64,000 bases of DNA from DYEC01 sp034434695. GTDB lineage: Bacteria > Chloroflexota > Anaerolineae > Anaerolineales > Anaerolineaceae. The stretch lies in assembly GCA_034434695.1 (NCBI GenBank), contig DAOTYY010000112.1, positions 1 to 64,000 of the forward strand. The letters run 5' to 3'. Shown piece after piece: positions 27,709 to 36,014 of this stretch (within the stretch, counting starts at the first letter, position 1; each line of letters starts with the position of its first letter). The position numbers were made by a program, and so were the translations under genes. The notes beneath the pieces were generated by a model. It was not told the DNA's origin, ran no database searches, and worked only from the letters and a program-made list of their open reading frames with translations.

Positions 27709-30282
27709 ATGTCTGAAGATGTCACTCCAATCCGACAGCAATACCTGAAAATCAAACGACAATATCCGCACGCCATTCTCTTCTTTCGGTTGGGGGATTT
27801 TTACGAAACCTTTGATGAGGATGCGCACATCACTTCTCGCGAGCTGGATATTGTACTCACCTCGCGAAACGTTGCCAAAGGGGTACGCGTCCCGATGGCC
27901 GGAATTCCTTACCACGCGGTTGAGAATTATCTGGCACGGTTGATTGAAAAAGGCTATCACGTTGCCATTTGCGAGCAGGTTGGCGACCAGCCCACACGCG
28001 GATTATTCCCACGCCAGGTTGTCCGTGTCGTTACCCCGGGGACAGTCGTTGAACCTGGTATGCTCCACAGCGACCGCAATAACTATCTAGTCAGTTTCGT
28101 GATTCAGGAAAACTTGGCTGGGTTGGCTTATGTGGATATTACAACAGGAGAATTTTCTACCAGTGAATTGAGCGGCGAAGATATCCGGGCTGTATTACGG
28201 GCAGAACTGGTGCGCCTGAAACCTGCAGAGATCCTGATACCCGAAGGAACTGCATTACCTGAAGAAAGTCCAGGTTCTATAACAAAATGGCCTATCTGGC
28301 GCTTTGAGCTGAGCCGTTGTCAGGAAACTCTCTTGCGGCATTTTCAGGTTGCAGCTTTGGATGGCTTTGGCTTGCGTGGCAAGGTATTGTCCATCCGAGC
28401 CGCTGGCGGTATCCTCCAGTACCTGCAGGAAACCCAGCCTGCAGCGCTTTCACTGCTGACCACCCTCTCGACGTACTCGCTAAGCGAATTTATGGTTCTG
28501 GATGCCGCCACGCGAAGGAACCTTGAATTGACTGAGACTATCCGCAGCGGAGAGGTTCAGGGGTCGCTGCTCGGCGTACTGGATCATACAGTTACCCCAA
28601 TGGGAAAACGTCTGATGCGCCAATGGGTTAGTATGCCTCTGCTGGATTTATCTCCCATCCTGCGCCGCCAGCGGGGAGTGAAGTATCTGGTAGAAAATGG
28701 TTTGTTGCGCGCCGAATTGCGTCAGGCGCTTAAACCGCTGGCAGACCTAGAGAGACTGACAAACCGGGTGATTGCCAGTCACGCTACGCCGCGCGATCTG
28801 GCAGCCATGCGCGCCACATTGGCTGCCCTGCCTGCTATTCGCAAGATATTCAACAATCAAGAAACACCTCTCGAGCACATCCTGAGTAAATTACACCTCT
28901 GTTCCGAAGAACTTGCCCTGTTACAAACTGCCATTGTAGAAGACCCGCCAGCGACATTACAAAACAGTGGTGTTATCCAGCCGGGGTACTCGGCAGAGCT
29001 GGATCAAATCATCCAGGCTTCGCAACATGCCCGCGAGTGGATCGCTAATCTCGAAAATGTGGAACGAGAGCGTACCGGCATCAAATCGCTCAAAGTGGGT
29101 TACAACAAGGTTTTTGGATACTACATTGAAGTTACAAACAGCAATGCCAGTCTGGTGCCGCCAGAATATATCCGCAAGCAGACTCTGGTTAATGCTGAAC
29201 GATACATCACACCAGAAATGAAAGAATACGAAACGCTGGTACTCAATGCAGAAGAGCGTATTCGAGAAGTGGAAACGCGTCTGTTTCGCGAATTATGCCA
29301 GAAACTTGCCCGGTCCGCTCGGCAGCTACTGGAGACCGCCCGAAGCATTGCCGAACTGGATGCGCTTGCCTCGCTGGCGGAGGCGGCTGCGCTCAATGGT
29401 TACATCTGCCCAGAACTCAGCATTGATACCCGTCTGGAAATTCGCGATGGTCGCCATCCTGTGGTAGAGAAAACATTGACCGGTGAACGCTTTGTTCCTA
29501 ATGACGCAATTTTTGAGCCTGGTGAGATTATCCGTATCATTACTGGTCCAAATATGAGCGGTAAAAGTACTTTCCTGCGCCAAGTGGCGCTAATCGTCCT
29601 TATGGCGCAGATGGGAAGTTATGTTCCTGCCTCTTCTGCTCACATTGGATTGGTAGATCGTATTTTTACCCGAATCGGTGCTCAGGACGAAATTCACGCC
29701 GGACAGTCCACTTTCATGGTGGAAATGATCGAAACCGCCAACATTCTGAACCACGCCACAGAACGCAGCCTGCTCATTCTCGATGAAATCGGACGCGGTA
29801 CAAGCACTTATGATGGAGTTTCAATCGCTTGGGCAACCGTCGAGTTTATCCACAACCATCCCAGTCTGCGCGCTCGCACCCTATTTGCCACGCACTATCA
29901 CGAGCTTACCCAGCTCAGCGAGCTGCTCCCCGGCGTGCGTAACTATAATGTCGCCGTGACCGAATCAGAGGGTCATGTTGTCTTTTTGCATAGAATTGTA
30001 CCGGGTGGAGCGGATCGTTCTTATGGTATCCACGTGGCGCAATTGGCTGGTCTGCCGCGTCCGGTGATACAGCGCGCTGCGTCCATCCTTAAGCAATTGG
30101 AAGCATCTTCAGGAAAAGCCGTGCAAATCCAGCCAGATACAGCCCAACAAATGGCACTTTTTCCGGAAACCAATCCTCTGCTGGAAGAATTGGAAGCATT
30201 AGATATTAATACACTTTCCCCTATTGAAGCGCTTAACAAGCTTTATGAATGGAAAAGACGTTTTCTGGATGGAAAAGGTTAA
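27709..30282 (+). CDS. mutS: DNA mismatch repair protein MutS
   Basis: 857 residues. The mismatch-wedge motif LFFRLGDFYETFDEDA (F-x-E type) is near residue 25. Connector, lever and clamp domains follow. The ATPase domain has Walker A GPNMSGKSTFLRQVAL (about residue 617), MGSYVPA, STFMVEM, Walker B LLILDEIGRGTSTYDG and FATHYHELTQL. A C-terminal helix pair is retained. It recognises base mismatches and small loops. No mutL is adjacent; the next gene, a pterin dehydratase, follows after 28 bases on the same strand. Confidence 0.96.
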   Translation: MSEDVTPIRQQYLKIKRQYPHAILFFRLGDFYETFDEDAHITSRELDIVLTSRNVAKGVRVPMAGIPYHAVENYLARLIEKGYHVAICEQVGDQPTRGLFPRQVVRVVTPGTVVEPGMLHSDRNNYLVSFVIQENLAGLAYVDITTGEFSTSELSGEDIRAVLRAELVRLKPAEILIPEGTALPEESPGSITKWPIWRFELSRCQETLLRHFQVAALDGFGLRGKVLSIRAAGGILQYLQETQPAALSLLTTLSTYSLSEFMVLDAATRRNLELTETIRSGEVQGSLLGVLDHTVTPMGKRLMRQWVSMPLLDLSPILRRQRGVKYLVENGLLRAELRQALKPLADLERLTNRVIASHATPRDLAAMRATLAALPAIRKIFNNQETPLEHILSKLHLCSEELALLQTAIVEDPPATLQNSGVIQPGYSAELDQIIQASQHAREWIANLENVERERTGIKSLKVGYNKVFGYYIEVTNSNASLVPPEYIRKQTLVNAERYITPEMKEYETLVLNAEERIREVETRLFRELCQKLARSARQLLETARSIAELDALASLAEAAALNGYICPELSIDTRLEIRDGRHPVVEKTLTGERFVPNDAIFEPGEIIRIITGPNMSGKSTFLRQVALIVLMAQMGSYVPASSAHIGLVDRIFTRIGAQDEIHAGQSTFMVEMIETANILNHATERSLLILDEIGRGTSTYDGVSIAWATVEFIHNHPSLRARTLFATHYHELTQLSELLPGVRNYNVAVTESEGHVVFLHRIVPGGADRSYGIHVAQLAGLPRPVIQRAASILKQLEASSGKAVQIQPDTAQQMALFPETNPLLEELEALDINTLSPIEALNKLYEWKRRFLDGKG

Positions 30283-30310
30283 TTTTGTTTTTTAGCAGTA
30301 TGGAGGAATG

Positions 30311-30661
30311 ATGAGTAAATTAAGCGACTTTAAATGCGTTCCATGCAAAGGAGACCTTCCCCCAATGGAATTGGAAGAAGCCCGTCAACTTCTCGCTGAA
30401 ATCCCCCATTGGGAAATCATTGTTGAGGAAAATGTTCCTCGCTTGCGACGCATTTTCAAGTTCAAAAACTTTGTCGAGGCACTTAACTTTACAAACAAGG
30501 TGGGTGAAATTGCCGAAACAGAAGGACATCACCCGATGCTAATCACAGAATGGGGCAGAGTAACCGTAGTCTGGTGGACTCACGCCATTCGAGGCTTACA
30601 TAAAAACGATTTTATTATGGCTGCAAAAACGAATGACCTTTACGAAGCCAGACAGGGATAA
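30311..30661 (+). CDS. Pterin-4a-carbinolamine dehydratase
   Basis: 116 residues from the second of two adjacent ATGs; GGAGG is four bases before it and only one base before the first. PCD/DCoH motifs: HWEIIVEENVPRLRRIFKFKNFVEAL, then EGHHPMLITEWGRVTVVWWTH with the active-site histidines, and the final DFIMAAKTNDLY. It dehydrates 4a-hydroxytetrahydropterins formed by aromatic amino acid hydroxylases. In bacteria without such hydroxylases it is often proposed to serve molybdopterin or folate pathways. The N-terminal Cys pair (CVPCKG) is a common extra in bacterial homologues. Confidence 0.88.
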   Translation: MSKLSDFKCVPCKGDLPPMELEEARQLLAEIPHWEIIVEENVPRLRRIFKFKNFVEALNFTNKVGEIAETEGHHPMLITEWGRVTVVWWTHAIRGLHKNDFIMAAKTNDLYEARQG

Positions 30662-30665
30662 ATGG

Positions 30666-31733
30666 CTATATCTTCCCCATCTGCTCGGTTAAGTATTTCC
30701 AAAGGCGATCGGGACGACGGGCAAATTGATCCAATGACATTTGTCCTTCTGTCATGCTGAGCAGCACATTTGTAAGAATCCGGTTGACCGGCGTATCCAC
30801 TTTTACCTGTTCTCCAAAACGTGCCACAGCACCGTTTAGATAAACCACTTCACTTTTTCCACGTCCACTGTGCAGGTCAATATGAAACGAAGGCATTTTT
30901 GCCCCGCGTCCCTTGCCCACACCCCATTGCAATAAATGCCGGCTGATAAAAGCAGGCAACGAGCACACCATCCAGCTCACGGCACGCACTGGCGTAGCTG
31001 GCAAATCAATAACCGGTATCTTCAACGCCTCCATGACGGTCAGCGCCTCACGCAGTTGAAGCAACTCCATCCAGCCGCCAAACCGATCAGCGAATACCTC
31101 TGCCGGCGTCATATTTAGGATAGCGGCAGTGGCATTGCCCATCAGATTGGTTAACATCTTTGACCACTTCATGCTATCCACCCGCTCATACAGACGAGCG
31201 CGCAATCCCGCCTCCGTCATTGCATCTGCTAATTTTTGAGACAAAGGATGTCCGCGGGCAATACCCACTCCACGCCGTCGCTCTAACACAATATCGCCTG
31301 CAGCCCGTCGCCCAACAGCGCTGGTTACTGTTGCGGCAATGACACGGTCTACGCCCAATACGCCAGCCAGCAGAGTCTCGTTCTCAACACCATTTTGTAG
31401 GCAAAGCACTGGAGGAAATACAGAAACATAGGGTTTAATGGAGTTAACAAACTCCATTGTATCAAAAGATTTCACCGCCAGAAGGACAACATCGTATGCG
31501 CCCGTCCGAAAAGCCTCACCAACAGTTTCAACCACCATCGGGCTATCCACCTGATATTCAGTGCCGCCCAATTTCAGGCGCAAACCACGACGGCGAACCT
31601 CATTCGCAATGCCCGTTCGGTCAACAAAAACCACCCTGTGCTTCGCAAGAGCCAGGCTGCCACCAATATAGGTGCCAATCGCCCCTGTTCCAACACAGAG
31701 AATCCTTAACTTATCTGTCAAAGCTATTTGCAC
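30666..31733 (-). CDS. 2-dehydropantoate 2-reductase-like protein
   Basis: 355 residues from a GTG at 31733, placed 28 bases after the fmt stop; the open frame runs to 31805 inside fmt. The start is uncertain, as no clear ribosome-binding site is seen. The Rossmann fold is RILCVGTGAIGTYIGGSLA, with VVLLAVKSFDT and LCLQNGVENE typical of ApbA/PanE. The C-terminal helical domain has SMKWSKMLTNLMGNATAAI (catalytic Lys, Asn), SFHIDLHSGRGKSEVVYLNGA and TPVNRILTNVL. It reduces ketopantoate to pantoate for coenzyme A, or a related 2-keto acid. It is about 50 residues longer than E. coli PanE, mostly in the C-terminal half. Confidence 0.82.
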   Translation of the reverse strand: MQIALTDKLRILCVGTGAIGTYIGGSLALAKHRVVFVDRTGIANEVRRRGLRLKLGGTEYQVDSPMVVETVGEAFRTGAYDVVLLAVKSFDTMEFVNSIKPYVSVFPPVLCLQNGVENETLLAGVLGVDRVIAATVTSAVGRRAAGDIVLERRRGVGIARGHPLSQKLADAMTEAGLRARLYERVDSMKWSKMLTNLMGNATAAILNMTPAEVFADRFGGWMELLQLREALTVMEALKIPVIDLPATPVRAVSWMVCSLPAFISRHLLQWGVGKGRGAKMPSFHIDLHSGRGKSEVVYLNGAVARFGEQVKVDTPVNRILTNVLLSMTEGQMSLDQFARRPDRLWKYLTEQMGKI

Positions 31734-31761
31734 TTTCCGCTTAATGAATTTTGACTGCCAG

Positions 31762-32685
31762 TTAGTATGATTGCCATTGCCGCGCGCCGCGCAAAAAGAC
31801 ATCACCCGTCATTGACCGTTTCCCAGCCGGTTGAACCTCATCCAATACAATGTACCCTTTGCCTGTACCAATCGCAGGGAAACCGCCGACCACCTTGTGT
31901 TCCCCCACTCCAATTGGATCGTTAGATAATAGCGCATGTGCCCTTATCACTTTCAGAGGGACGCCTTGCCAGAAGAAAAATGCTGAGGGCCAAGGATTAA
32001 ATGCGCGTACTTGTCGGACAAGTGTATCTGCATCCTTGCTGAAATCCAGTAATCCATCTTCTTTCCTCAATATCTTGGTATAGGTGGCTTCGCCTTCATC
32101 CTGCGGTCGAGGAATCAACTGACCGGAAAGATAGAGAGATAATGTCTCAATCAACAGCAAAGCTCCTTCTTGCGCCAACCGTTTTGTCAAAGTACCGCCG
32201 GTATCGTCCGGTAAAATCTCAACCGGGCGCTGCGACAGGATCGGACCGGTATCTACACCGGTATCCATTTTCATGATCGTTACCCCGCTAACTGTGTCAC
32301 CATGCAGGATAGCCGCCTGAACCGGTGACGCGCCGCGCCAGCGCGGTAACAGAGAGGCATGGACATTAATACAACCATAGGGGGGCAAATCAAGTACATT
32401 TTGGCGCAAAATTTGTCCAAACGCAGCCACCACAATCAAGTCGGGTTTCCATGCCTGCAACTGCTCAAAAGCGCTCGGTTCTTTCAAGCGTTCAGGTTGA
32501 ATAACCGGAATACCCAATTTCTCAGCCAGCACCTTAACTGGCGGGGGTGTCATCATCCGCCCACGTCCGGCAGGTCTATCCGGCTGGGTCACAACACCGA
32601 CGACCGGATAACACTTTGTCAATTCTCTCAAAGTGGGAACAGCGAAATCCGGTGACCCCATAAATACAATGCGTGGTTTTTCCAT
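31762..32685 (-). CDS. fmt: Methionyl-tRNA formyltransferase
   Basis: 307 residues. Motifs: VFMGSPDFAVPTLREL, VVTQPDRPAGRGRMM (PDRP-x-GR-G loop that contacts tRNA), LIVVAAFGQIL, CINVHASLLPRWRGASPVQAAI (the SLLP formyl-THF-binding loop with the catalytic Asn and His) and MDTGVDTGPIL (catalytic Asp). It formylates initiator Met-tRNA with 10-formyl-THF. No peptide deformylase gene (def) is adjacent. A -10 box lies 7 bases from the ATG. Confidence 0.95.
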   Translation of the reverse strand: MEKPRIVFMGSPDFAVPTLRELTKCYPVVGVVTQPDRPAGRGRMMTPPPVKVLAEKLGIPVIQPERLKEPSAFEQLQAWKPDLIVVAAFGQILRQNVLDLPPYGCINVHASLLPRWRGASPVQAAILHGDTVSGVTIMKMDTGVDTGPILSQRPVEILPDDTGGTLTKRLAQEGALLLIETLSLYLSGQLIPRPQDEGEATYTKILRKEDGLLDFSKDADTLVRQVRAFNPWPSAFFFWQGVPLKVIRAHALLSNDPIGVGEHKVVGGFPAIGTGKGYIVLDEVQPAGKRSMTGDVFLRGARQWQSY

Positions 32686-32692
32686 GGCAAAA

Positions 32693-32698
32693 ATTTTA
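32693..32698 (-). promoter_or_regulatory. -10 box of fmt (leaderless)
   Basis: Minus-strand TAAAAT, then 7 bases to the ATG at 32685, with no Shine-Dalgarno sequence. Confidence 0.5.
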
Positions 32699-32872
32699 AC
32701 ACGATATGAGTACGAAAAACGATCGTTCTTATCGTCTGTAAATACAACATCCTCGAAAAAGCCCGGTCAATCATCCAATCTGATAACCATTTTAGTGTTG
32801 ATATTTTGCAAATCTGTTGTAAAATGAATTTATCTGTATCCAAAAATCTAATTACCAATGGAGGAAAATATC

Positions 32873-33208
32873 ATGTCAGAACAGGTAAACCCAACACCAG
32901 AAATCACCAGCGACGACAAGCTCTGGGCTCTTTTATCGTATATCCTAACTCCTCTCGTGCCAATTATTGTACTTCTACTCGAGGAAAAAAAGAATAGACC
33001 ATTTATAAAATTCCACGCAATGCAGGCACTGGTTCTAGGCATTGTGTTGTTGGTCGTTAACATCATTCTCAGCTTCGTTATCATCGGTCTATGCACTTCT
33101 GTACTGACCCTTGTGCTGTTAATTTACTACGGCATTAAAGCTTACCAGGGTGAATATATTGAAATTCCAGTTGTAACTAACTTCGTCAAAAATCAGGGCT
33201 GGGTCTGA
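32873..33208 (+). CDS. DUF4870-type membrane protein (first of two)
   Basis: 111 residues from the ATG at 32873, with GGAGG 7 bases upstream; an in-frame ATG at 32858 lies before that site. Layout: a polar N-terminus, DDKLWALLSYILTPLVPIIVLLL, a charged turn EEKKNRPFIKFHAMQAL (the K-x-x-F-x-x-(F/Y)HAxQAL signature), a second hydrophobic stretch, and YYGIKAYQGEYIEIPVVTNF. This is the DUF4870/Tic20-like small membrane family, of unknown function. It has its own terminator, and a second member follows. Confidence 0.82.
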   Translation: MSEQVNPTPEITSDDKLWALLSYILTPLVPIIVLLLEEKKNRPFIKFHAMQALVLGIVLLVVNIILSFVIIGLCTSVLTLVLLIYYGIKAYQGEYIEIPVVTNFVKNQGWV

Positions 33209-33235
33209 TTCGATTGAGAAATTGTAATGATGATT

Positions 33236-33263
33236 AAGCCTGTCAGAAGTGGCAGGCTTTTTT
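33236..33263 (+). terminator. Rho-independent terminator after the first DUF4870 gene
   Basis: AAGCCTG (33236-33242) pairs with CAGGCTT (33253-33259), followed by TTTTTT. Confidence 0.8.
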
Positions 33264-33325
33264 GCAACTTTTACTCATCACAAACGTATTAAGAAACGAC
33301 AAACTTTTTTCAGGGAGCAAACAAA

Positions 33326-33766
33326 ATGTCTGAACAGTATTCTACGCCGACCCCACCAAGTATGCCGCTCACCCCATCAGATGAACGCACGTGGGCAATG
33401 CTGGCACATCTCTCTATTTTGATTAACCTTGTTTCTGGCATTCTTGGACCCGTTGCAGCCTTAATCATTTATCTGATTTACAAAGACCGATCCCGTTATG
33501 TTGCCTACCAATCTCTCCAGGCTTTAATCTTCCAGTTGATTGCATGGGTGGGCGCCGGTGTTATTGTCGGAGTCAGTTGGGCAATTGTTGGCTTTCTTTC
33601 TGCTATCATTGTTGGTATCTGTTTGATACCCATAGCAGCAATCATCAGTCTGCTTCCCCTAGCGGCATTGATCTATGGAGTCGTTGCTGGCATCAAATGC
33701 TCGCAAGGCGAAGACTTCCGTTACTGGCTGGTTGGCGACTGGGTACGAAGCACCTATACAGGCTGA
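33326..33766 (+). CDS. DUF4870-type membrane protein (second of two)
   Basis: 146 residues, with GGGAG 8 bases before the ATG. The N-terminus is Pro/Thr-rich, followed by DERTWAMLAHLSILINLVSGILGPVAALIIYLIY, the turn KDRSRYVAYQSLQALIFQ (same signature as the preceding gene, with YQSLQAL for HAMQAL), a long double hydrophobic segment, and AGIKCSQGEDFRYWLVGDWV. The two DUF4870 genes are paralogues in tandem but each has its own ribosome-binding site, and a terminator separates them. Function unknown. Confidence 0.82.
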   Translation: MSEQYSTPTPPSMPLTPSDERTWAMLAHLSILINLVSGILGPVAALIIYLIYKDRSRYVAYQSLQALIFQLIAWVGAGVIVGVSWAIVGFLSAIIVGICLIPIAAIISLLPLAALIYGVVAGIKCSQGEDFRYWLVGDWVRSTYTG

Positions 33767-33789
33767 TCTGCCTTATTCCTGTTAGTTAT

Positions 33790-33913
33790 CCGTGACTGTT
33801 CCAAAACTGGTAAACTTAACTGACAACCGCCATATCTGGTGATTAGGAACACTTACTATTCCCCAAATCTGGCGGTTTCGACGCATATCTACCAAATTTG
33901 GAACAATCACCAG
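33790..33913. repeat. Nested palindromic intergenic repeat
   Basis: Outer arms (33790-33815 and 33887-33913) both read GTGA-(C/T)-TGTTCCAAA, then TGGTA, toward the centre. Inner arms AACCGCCATATCTGG (33825-33839) and CCAAATCTGGCGGTTT (33863-33878) form a second imperfect inverted repeat. CCAA/TTGG units recur throughout, including at 33929-33938. No gene is visible; an 82-codon minus-strand frame across it looks like a by-product of the repeats. Confidence 0.6.
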
Positions 33914-34007
33914 TTGCCCGCGCCGTGTCCAAGTTTTGGGGTAAAATAGGTACCAATCCGTCGCAAAAGTAAAAAATTCTTTGAGGAAACGAGCGTAAAT
34001 CCAAACT

Positions 34008-34256
34008 ATGGAACAATCCCAAGAAATCATCGTCTACGGGACTAACTGGTGTGGAGACAGCCGTCGAGCAAGGCGGTTTTTAGATGAGCATCATATCGCT
34101 TACCGCTGGATAGATATTGATACAGATACCGCTGCGCGAAAGTTTGTCGAAGAAACTAATCACGGTTTCCGAAGTGTTCCTACCATCGTATTTCCAGATG
34201 GCAGTATCCTAGTTGAACCCAGTAATGCCGAGCTTGCCAGAAAACTCGGCATCTGA
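34008..34256 (+). CDS. Glutaredoxin/mycoredoxin-like protein (CGDS active site)
   Basis: 82 residues. Thioredoxin fold: IIVYGTNWCGDSRRARRFLDEHHI with a WCGDS active site, YRWIDIDTD, then SVPTIVFPDGSILVEPSN with the cis-Pro. The motif has one Cys, so the mechanism would be monothiol, as in related WCGD(S/C)-type redoxins. It presumably reduces disulfides or mixed disulfides in the cytoplasm. The start codon lacks a strong ribosome-binding site (GAGG about 20 bases upstream). Confidence 0.8.
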   Translation: MEQSQEIIVYGTNWCGDSRRARRFLDEHHIAYRWIDIDTDTAARKFVEETNHGFRSVPTIVFPDGSILVEPSNAELARKLGI

Positions 34257-34275
34257 AAACCTCTTTTAAATTTTT
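34225..34275 (+). terminator. Possible terminator overlapping the end of the redoxin gene
   Basis: ATGCCGAG (34225-34232) pairs perfectly with CTCGGCAT (34245-34252), followed at a short distance by CTCTTTTAAATTTTTT. The stem includes the last codons. Confidence 0.45.
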
Positions 34276-34517
34276 TAGTGTAACCGGCGCAACACCCAAA
34301 CGAGCAAAATGCCCAAAAACAACCCAGCAGCCACAACCAGCAGTCCAATGCTGCTGGATGCATTCTCCAGCACCACAGATGGCGAGTTCACCAGGCGATA
34401 ACGCAATGTACTGGTAAAGACTGGATCGGGAGGAACCGGATGTAGCGAAGTGTCTAGGCTGCGTTCTAACCTGTTTAGTAACTCTTCTGTGTGTTTCTGA
34501 GCAAAAAATCGCCCCAT
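34275..34517 (-). CDS. Small protein with C-terminal membrane anchor, possible anti-sigma partner
   Basis: 80 residues from the ATG at 34517; a TTG at 34529 overlapping the DegV stop is the alternative start. Soluble N-terminal half (KHTEELLNRLERSLDTSL), then HPVPPDPVFTSTLRYRLV and a single membrane helix (SSIGLLVVAAGLFLGILLVWVL) ending RRLH. The P-P-x-P-x-F-x-x-x-L-R-x-x-L motif just before a membrane helix is common in short Chloroflexota and actinobacterial proteins next to ECF sigma genes. Since it ends a sigma-DegV operon, a role as anti-sigma or membrane tether is inferred. No zinc motif is present. Confidence 0.65.
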   Translation of the reverse strand: MGRFFAQKHTEELLNRLERSLDTSLHPVPPDPVFTSTLRYRLVNSPSVVLENASSSIGLLVVAAGLFLGILLVWVLRRLH

Positions 34518-34521
34518 ATCT

Positions 34522-35376
34522 TTAGACAAAGCTCCTCTCCACAGGGTAAGCTACAAGACCCACCGTTCCGGGACCTAAATGGGCAGCCACAGGAATAGAT
34601 AACTCCATCACGACCAATTCTTTGAAATTGAGCACTTGCTTTGCTCTGTCAATCATCGCCTGAGCCGCTCCCGGATCCACCGCGTGGACCACCGCCAGGT
34701 AAATCCCCTGAGCATCAAAACGCTCGCGCGCATATTCAATCACCCGCTCAATCGCTGCCTGGCGAGTGCGCACTTTCTCTGACATCTGAAGTAAACCATT
34801 CTGTAAAACGATGATAGGCTTAATTTTGAGTATTGAAGAAAGGGCATTTTGTAACGCATTGACACGACCGCTTAAACGGGCAAACTCCAGGTTGTCAACC
34901 GTCAACACTACAATCAACTTTTGACGGATCTGTTCCAACCGCGCAAGGATTGCTTGCATCGAAAAACCATTTCGATTAAGTAGACGAGCTTCGCGGCACA
35001 TGTAAGCCAGCGCAGCAGAGCCAGCACCTGAATCAAAAGTTGAAATATTATATTCTTGCTGCATCTCTTTAGCAGCCATCTGGACAATTGAATAAGTACC
35101 TGATAGCTTACTACTCAAGTGAATGGAGAGAATCTCATCTCCTTTCTGAGCAATCTTTCGATAAAACTTCGCCACCTCCCCGGGGGACGGCAAAGAAGTG
35201 TTTGGGATTTTTCCCGTCTTTCGCACCATGTCATAAAACTCAGCACTGGTTAAATTGACACCTGGTGTAAAACTGCGTTCACCAAAACGAACATACAAAG
35301 GTAAAACATCAATCTGATACTCAGCAGCCCACCCATCGGGCATATCCACTGACCCATCTGTGACAATTCTCAACAT
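34522..35376 (-). CDS. DegV family fatty-acid-binding protein
   Basis: 284 residues from the ATG at 35376, with GGAG 5 bases upstream. Start: MLRIVTDGSVDMP (DegV (V/I)TDS-D-like), IDVLPLYVRFGERSF, KIPNTSLPSPGEVAKFY (the TSxP lipid-carboxylate-binding motif), ILSIHLSSKLSGTY and the C-terminal LGPGTVGLVAY (HxGPG-like). Family members bind fatty acids; FakB proteins present them to the FakA kinase for phosphorylation. No fakA gene is seen here. The gene is sandwiched between an ECF sigma factor and a small membrane protein, a suggestive arrangement for lipid-responsive control. Confidence 0.9.
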   Translation of the reverse strand: MLRIVTDGSVDMPDGWAAEYQIDVLPLYVRFGERSFTPGVNLTSAEFYDMVRKTGKIPNTSLPSPGEVAKFYRKIAQKGDEILSIHLSSKLSGTYSIVQMAAKEMQQEYNISTFDSGAGSAALAYMCREARLLNRNGFSMQAILARLEQIRQKLIVVLTVDNLEFARLSGRVNALQNALSSILKIKPIIVLQNGLLQMSEKVRTRQAAIERVIEYARERFDAQGIYLAVVHAVDPGAAQAMIDRAKQVLNFKELVVMELSIPVAAHLGPGTVGLVAYPVERSFV

Positions 35377-35378
35377 CC

Positions 35379-35936
35379 TCACTCCTTTTGTTTATCCAAT
35401 CGTTCAAGAGCATCCCGCAGCGCCAGTAGCGTCCGATGGTACAGGCTCTTAATCGCTCCTTCACTTCTACGCATGATAACCGCAATTTCCGCATTTGACA
35501 AATCATCCACAAACTTCAGTATTAATAATTGCTGACGATCATCGGGAAGAGTACGAATAGCTCTTAACAGACGCTCTTTTTCCTGTAATTCAACGAGTGA
35601 GGATTCTGGATGCTCCGATTTTGGAATTTGAGGATGATCATCTAGGGGAACCTCACGCCGTCTACTATTATCCCTGTACCAGTTGGCTACCAGGTTATGG
35701 GCAATCCGGTACAACCAAGCTGAAAAAGGAATCCCTGTGTTACGATACGAGCTGATGTGACCAAAAGCCCGATAAAACACCTTTGCTGTCAGGTCTTCAG
35801 CATCTACTGCACTTCCCGTACGGTAAAAAACATAGTTGTAAATACGTCCAACATACCGCTCATACAGAACGCTAAATGCTTCGGTGTCACCTTTGACAGC
35901 CCGCTCCAAAGCAGCATCATCGCTGAGCTCAGTCAC
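35379..35936 (-). CDS. ECF-type RNA polymerase sigma factor
   Basis: 185 residues, GTG start with GAGG 7 bases upstream. Region 2: FSVLYERYVGRIYNYVFYRTGSAVDAEDLTAKVFYRAFGHI and FSAWLYRIAHNLVANWYRD. Region 4: ALRTLPDDRQ-like sequence (IRTLPDDRQQLLILKFVDDLSNAEIAVIMRRSEGAIKSLYHRTL), with a helix-turn-helix. There is no C-terminal SnoaL extension. It should direct polymerase to a small regulon. It is first in the sigma-DegV-membrane protein operon, with two bases between its stop and the DegV ATG. Confidence 0.9.
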   Translation of the reverse strand: MTELSDDAALERAVKGDTEAFSVLYERYVGRIYNYVFYRTGSAVDAEDLTAKVFYRAFGHISSYRNTGIPFSAWLYRIAHNLVANWYRDNSRRREVPLDDHPQIPKSEHPESSLVELQEKERLLRAIRTLPDDRQQLLILKFVDDLSNAEIAVIMRRSEGAIKSLYHRTLLALRDALERLDKQKE

Positions 35937-36014
35937 CGTTGCGCCTCTGTGTTTTGCGTTCGTAATGAATAACCCTGTTCGGGCATAATCGTTTCTTATG
36001 CCAAGGACAAATTT

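Noticed and set aside
33782..34030. 82-codon minus-strand frame between the DUF4870 gene and the redoxin gene
   Set aside because: It overlaps the start of the redoxin gene, and its repeated I-W-(R/G) pattern follows from the palindromic DNA repeat, not from a protein family.
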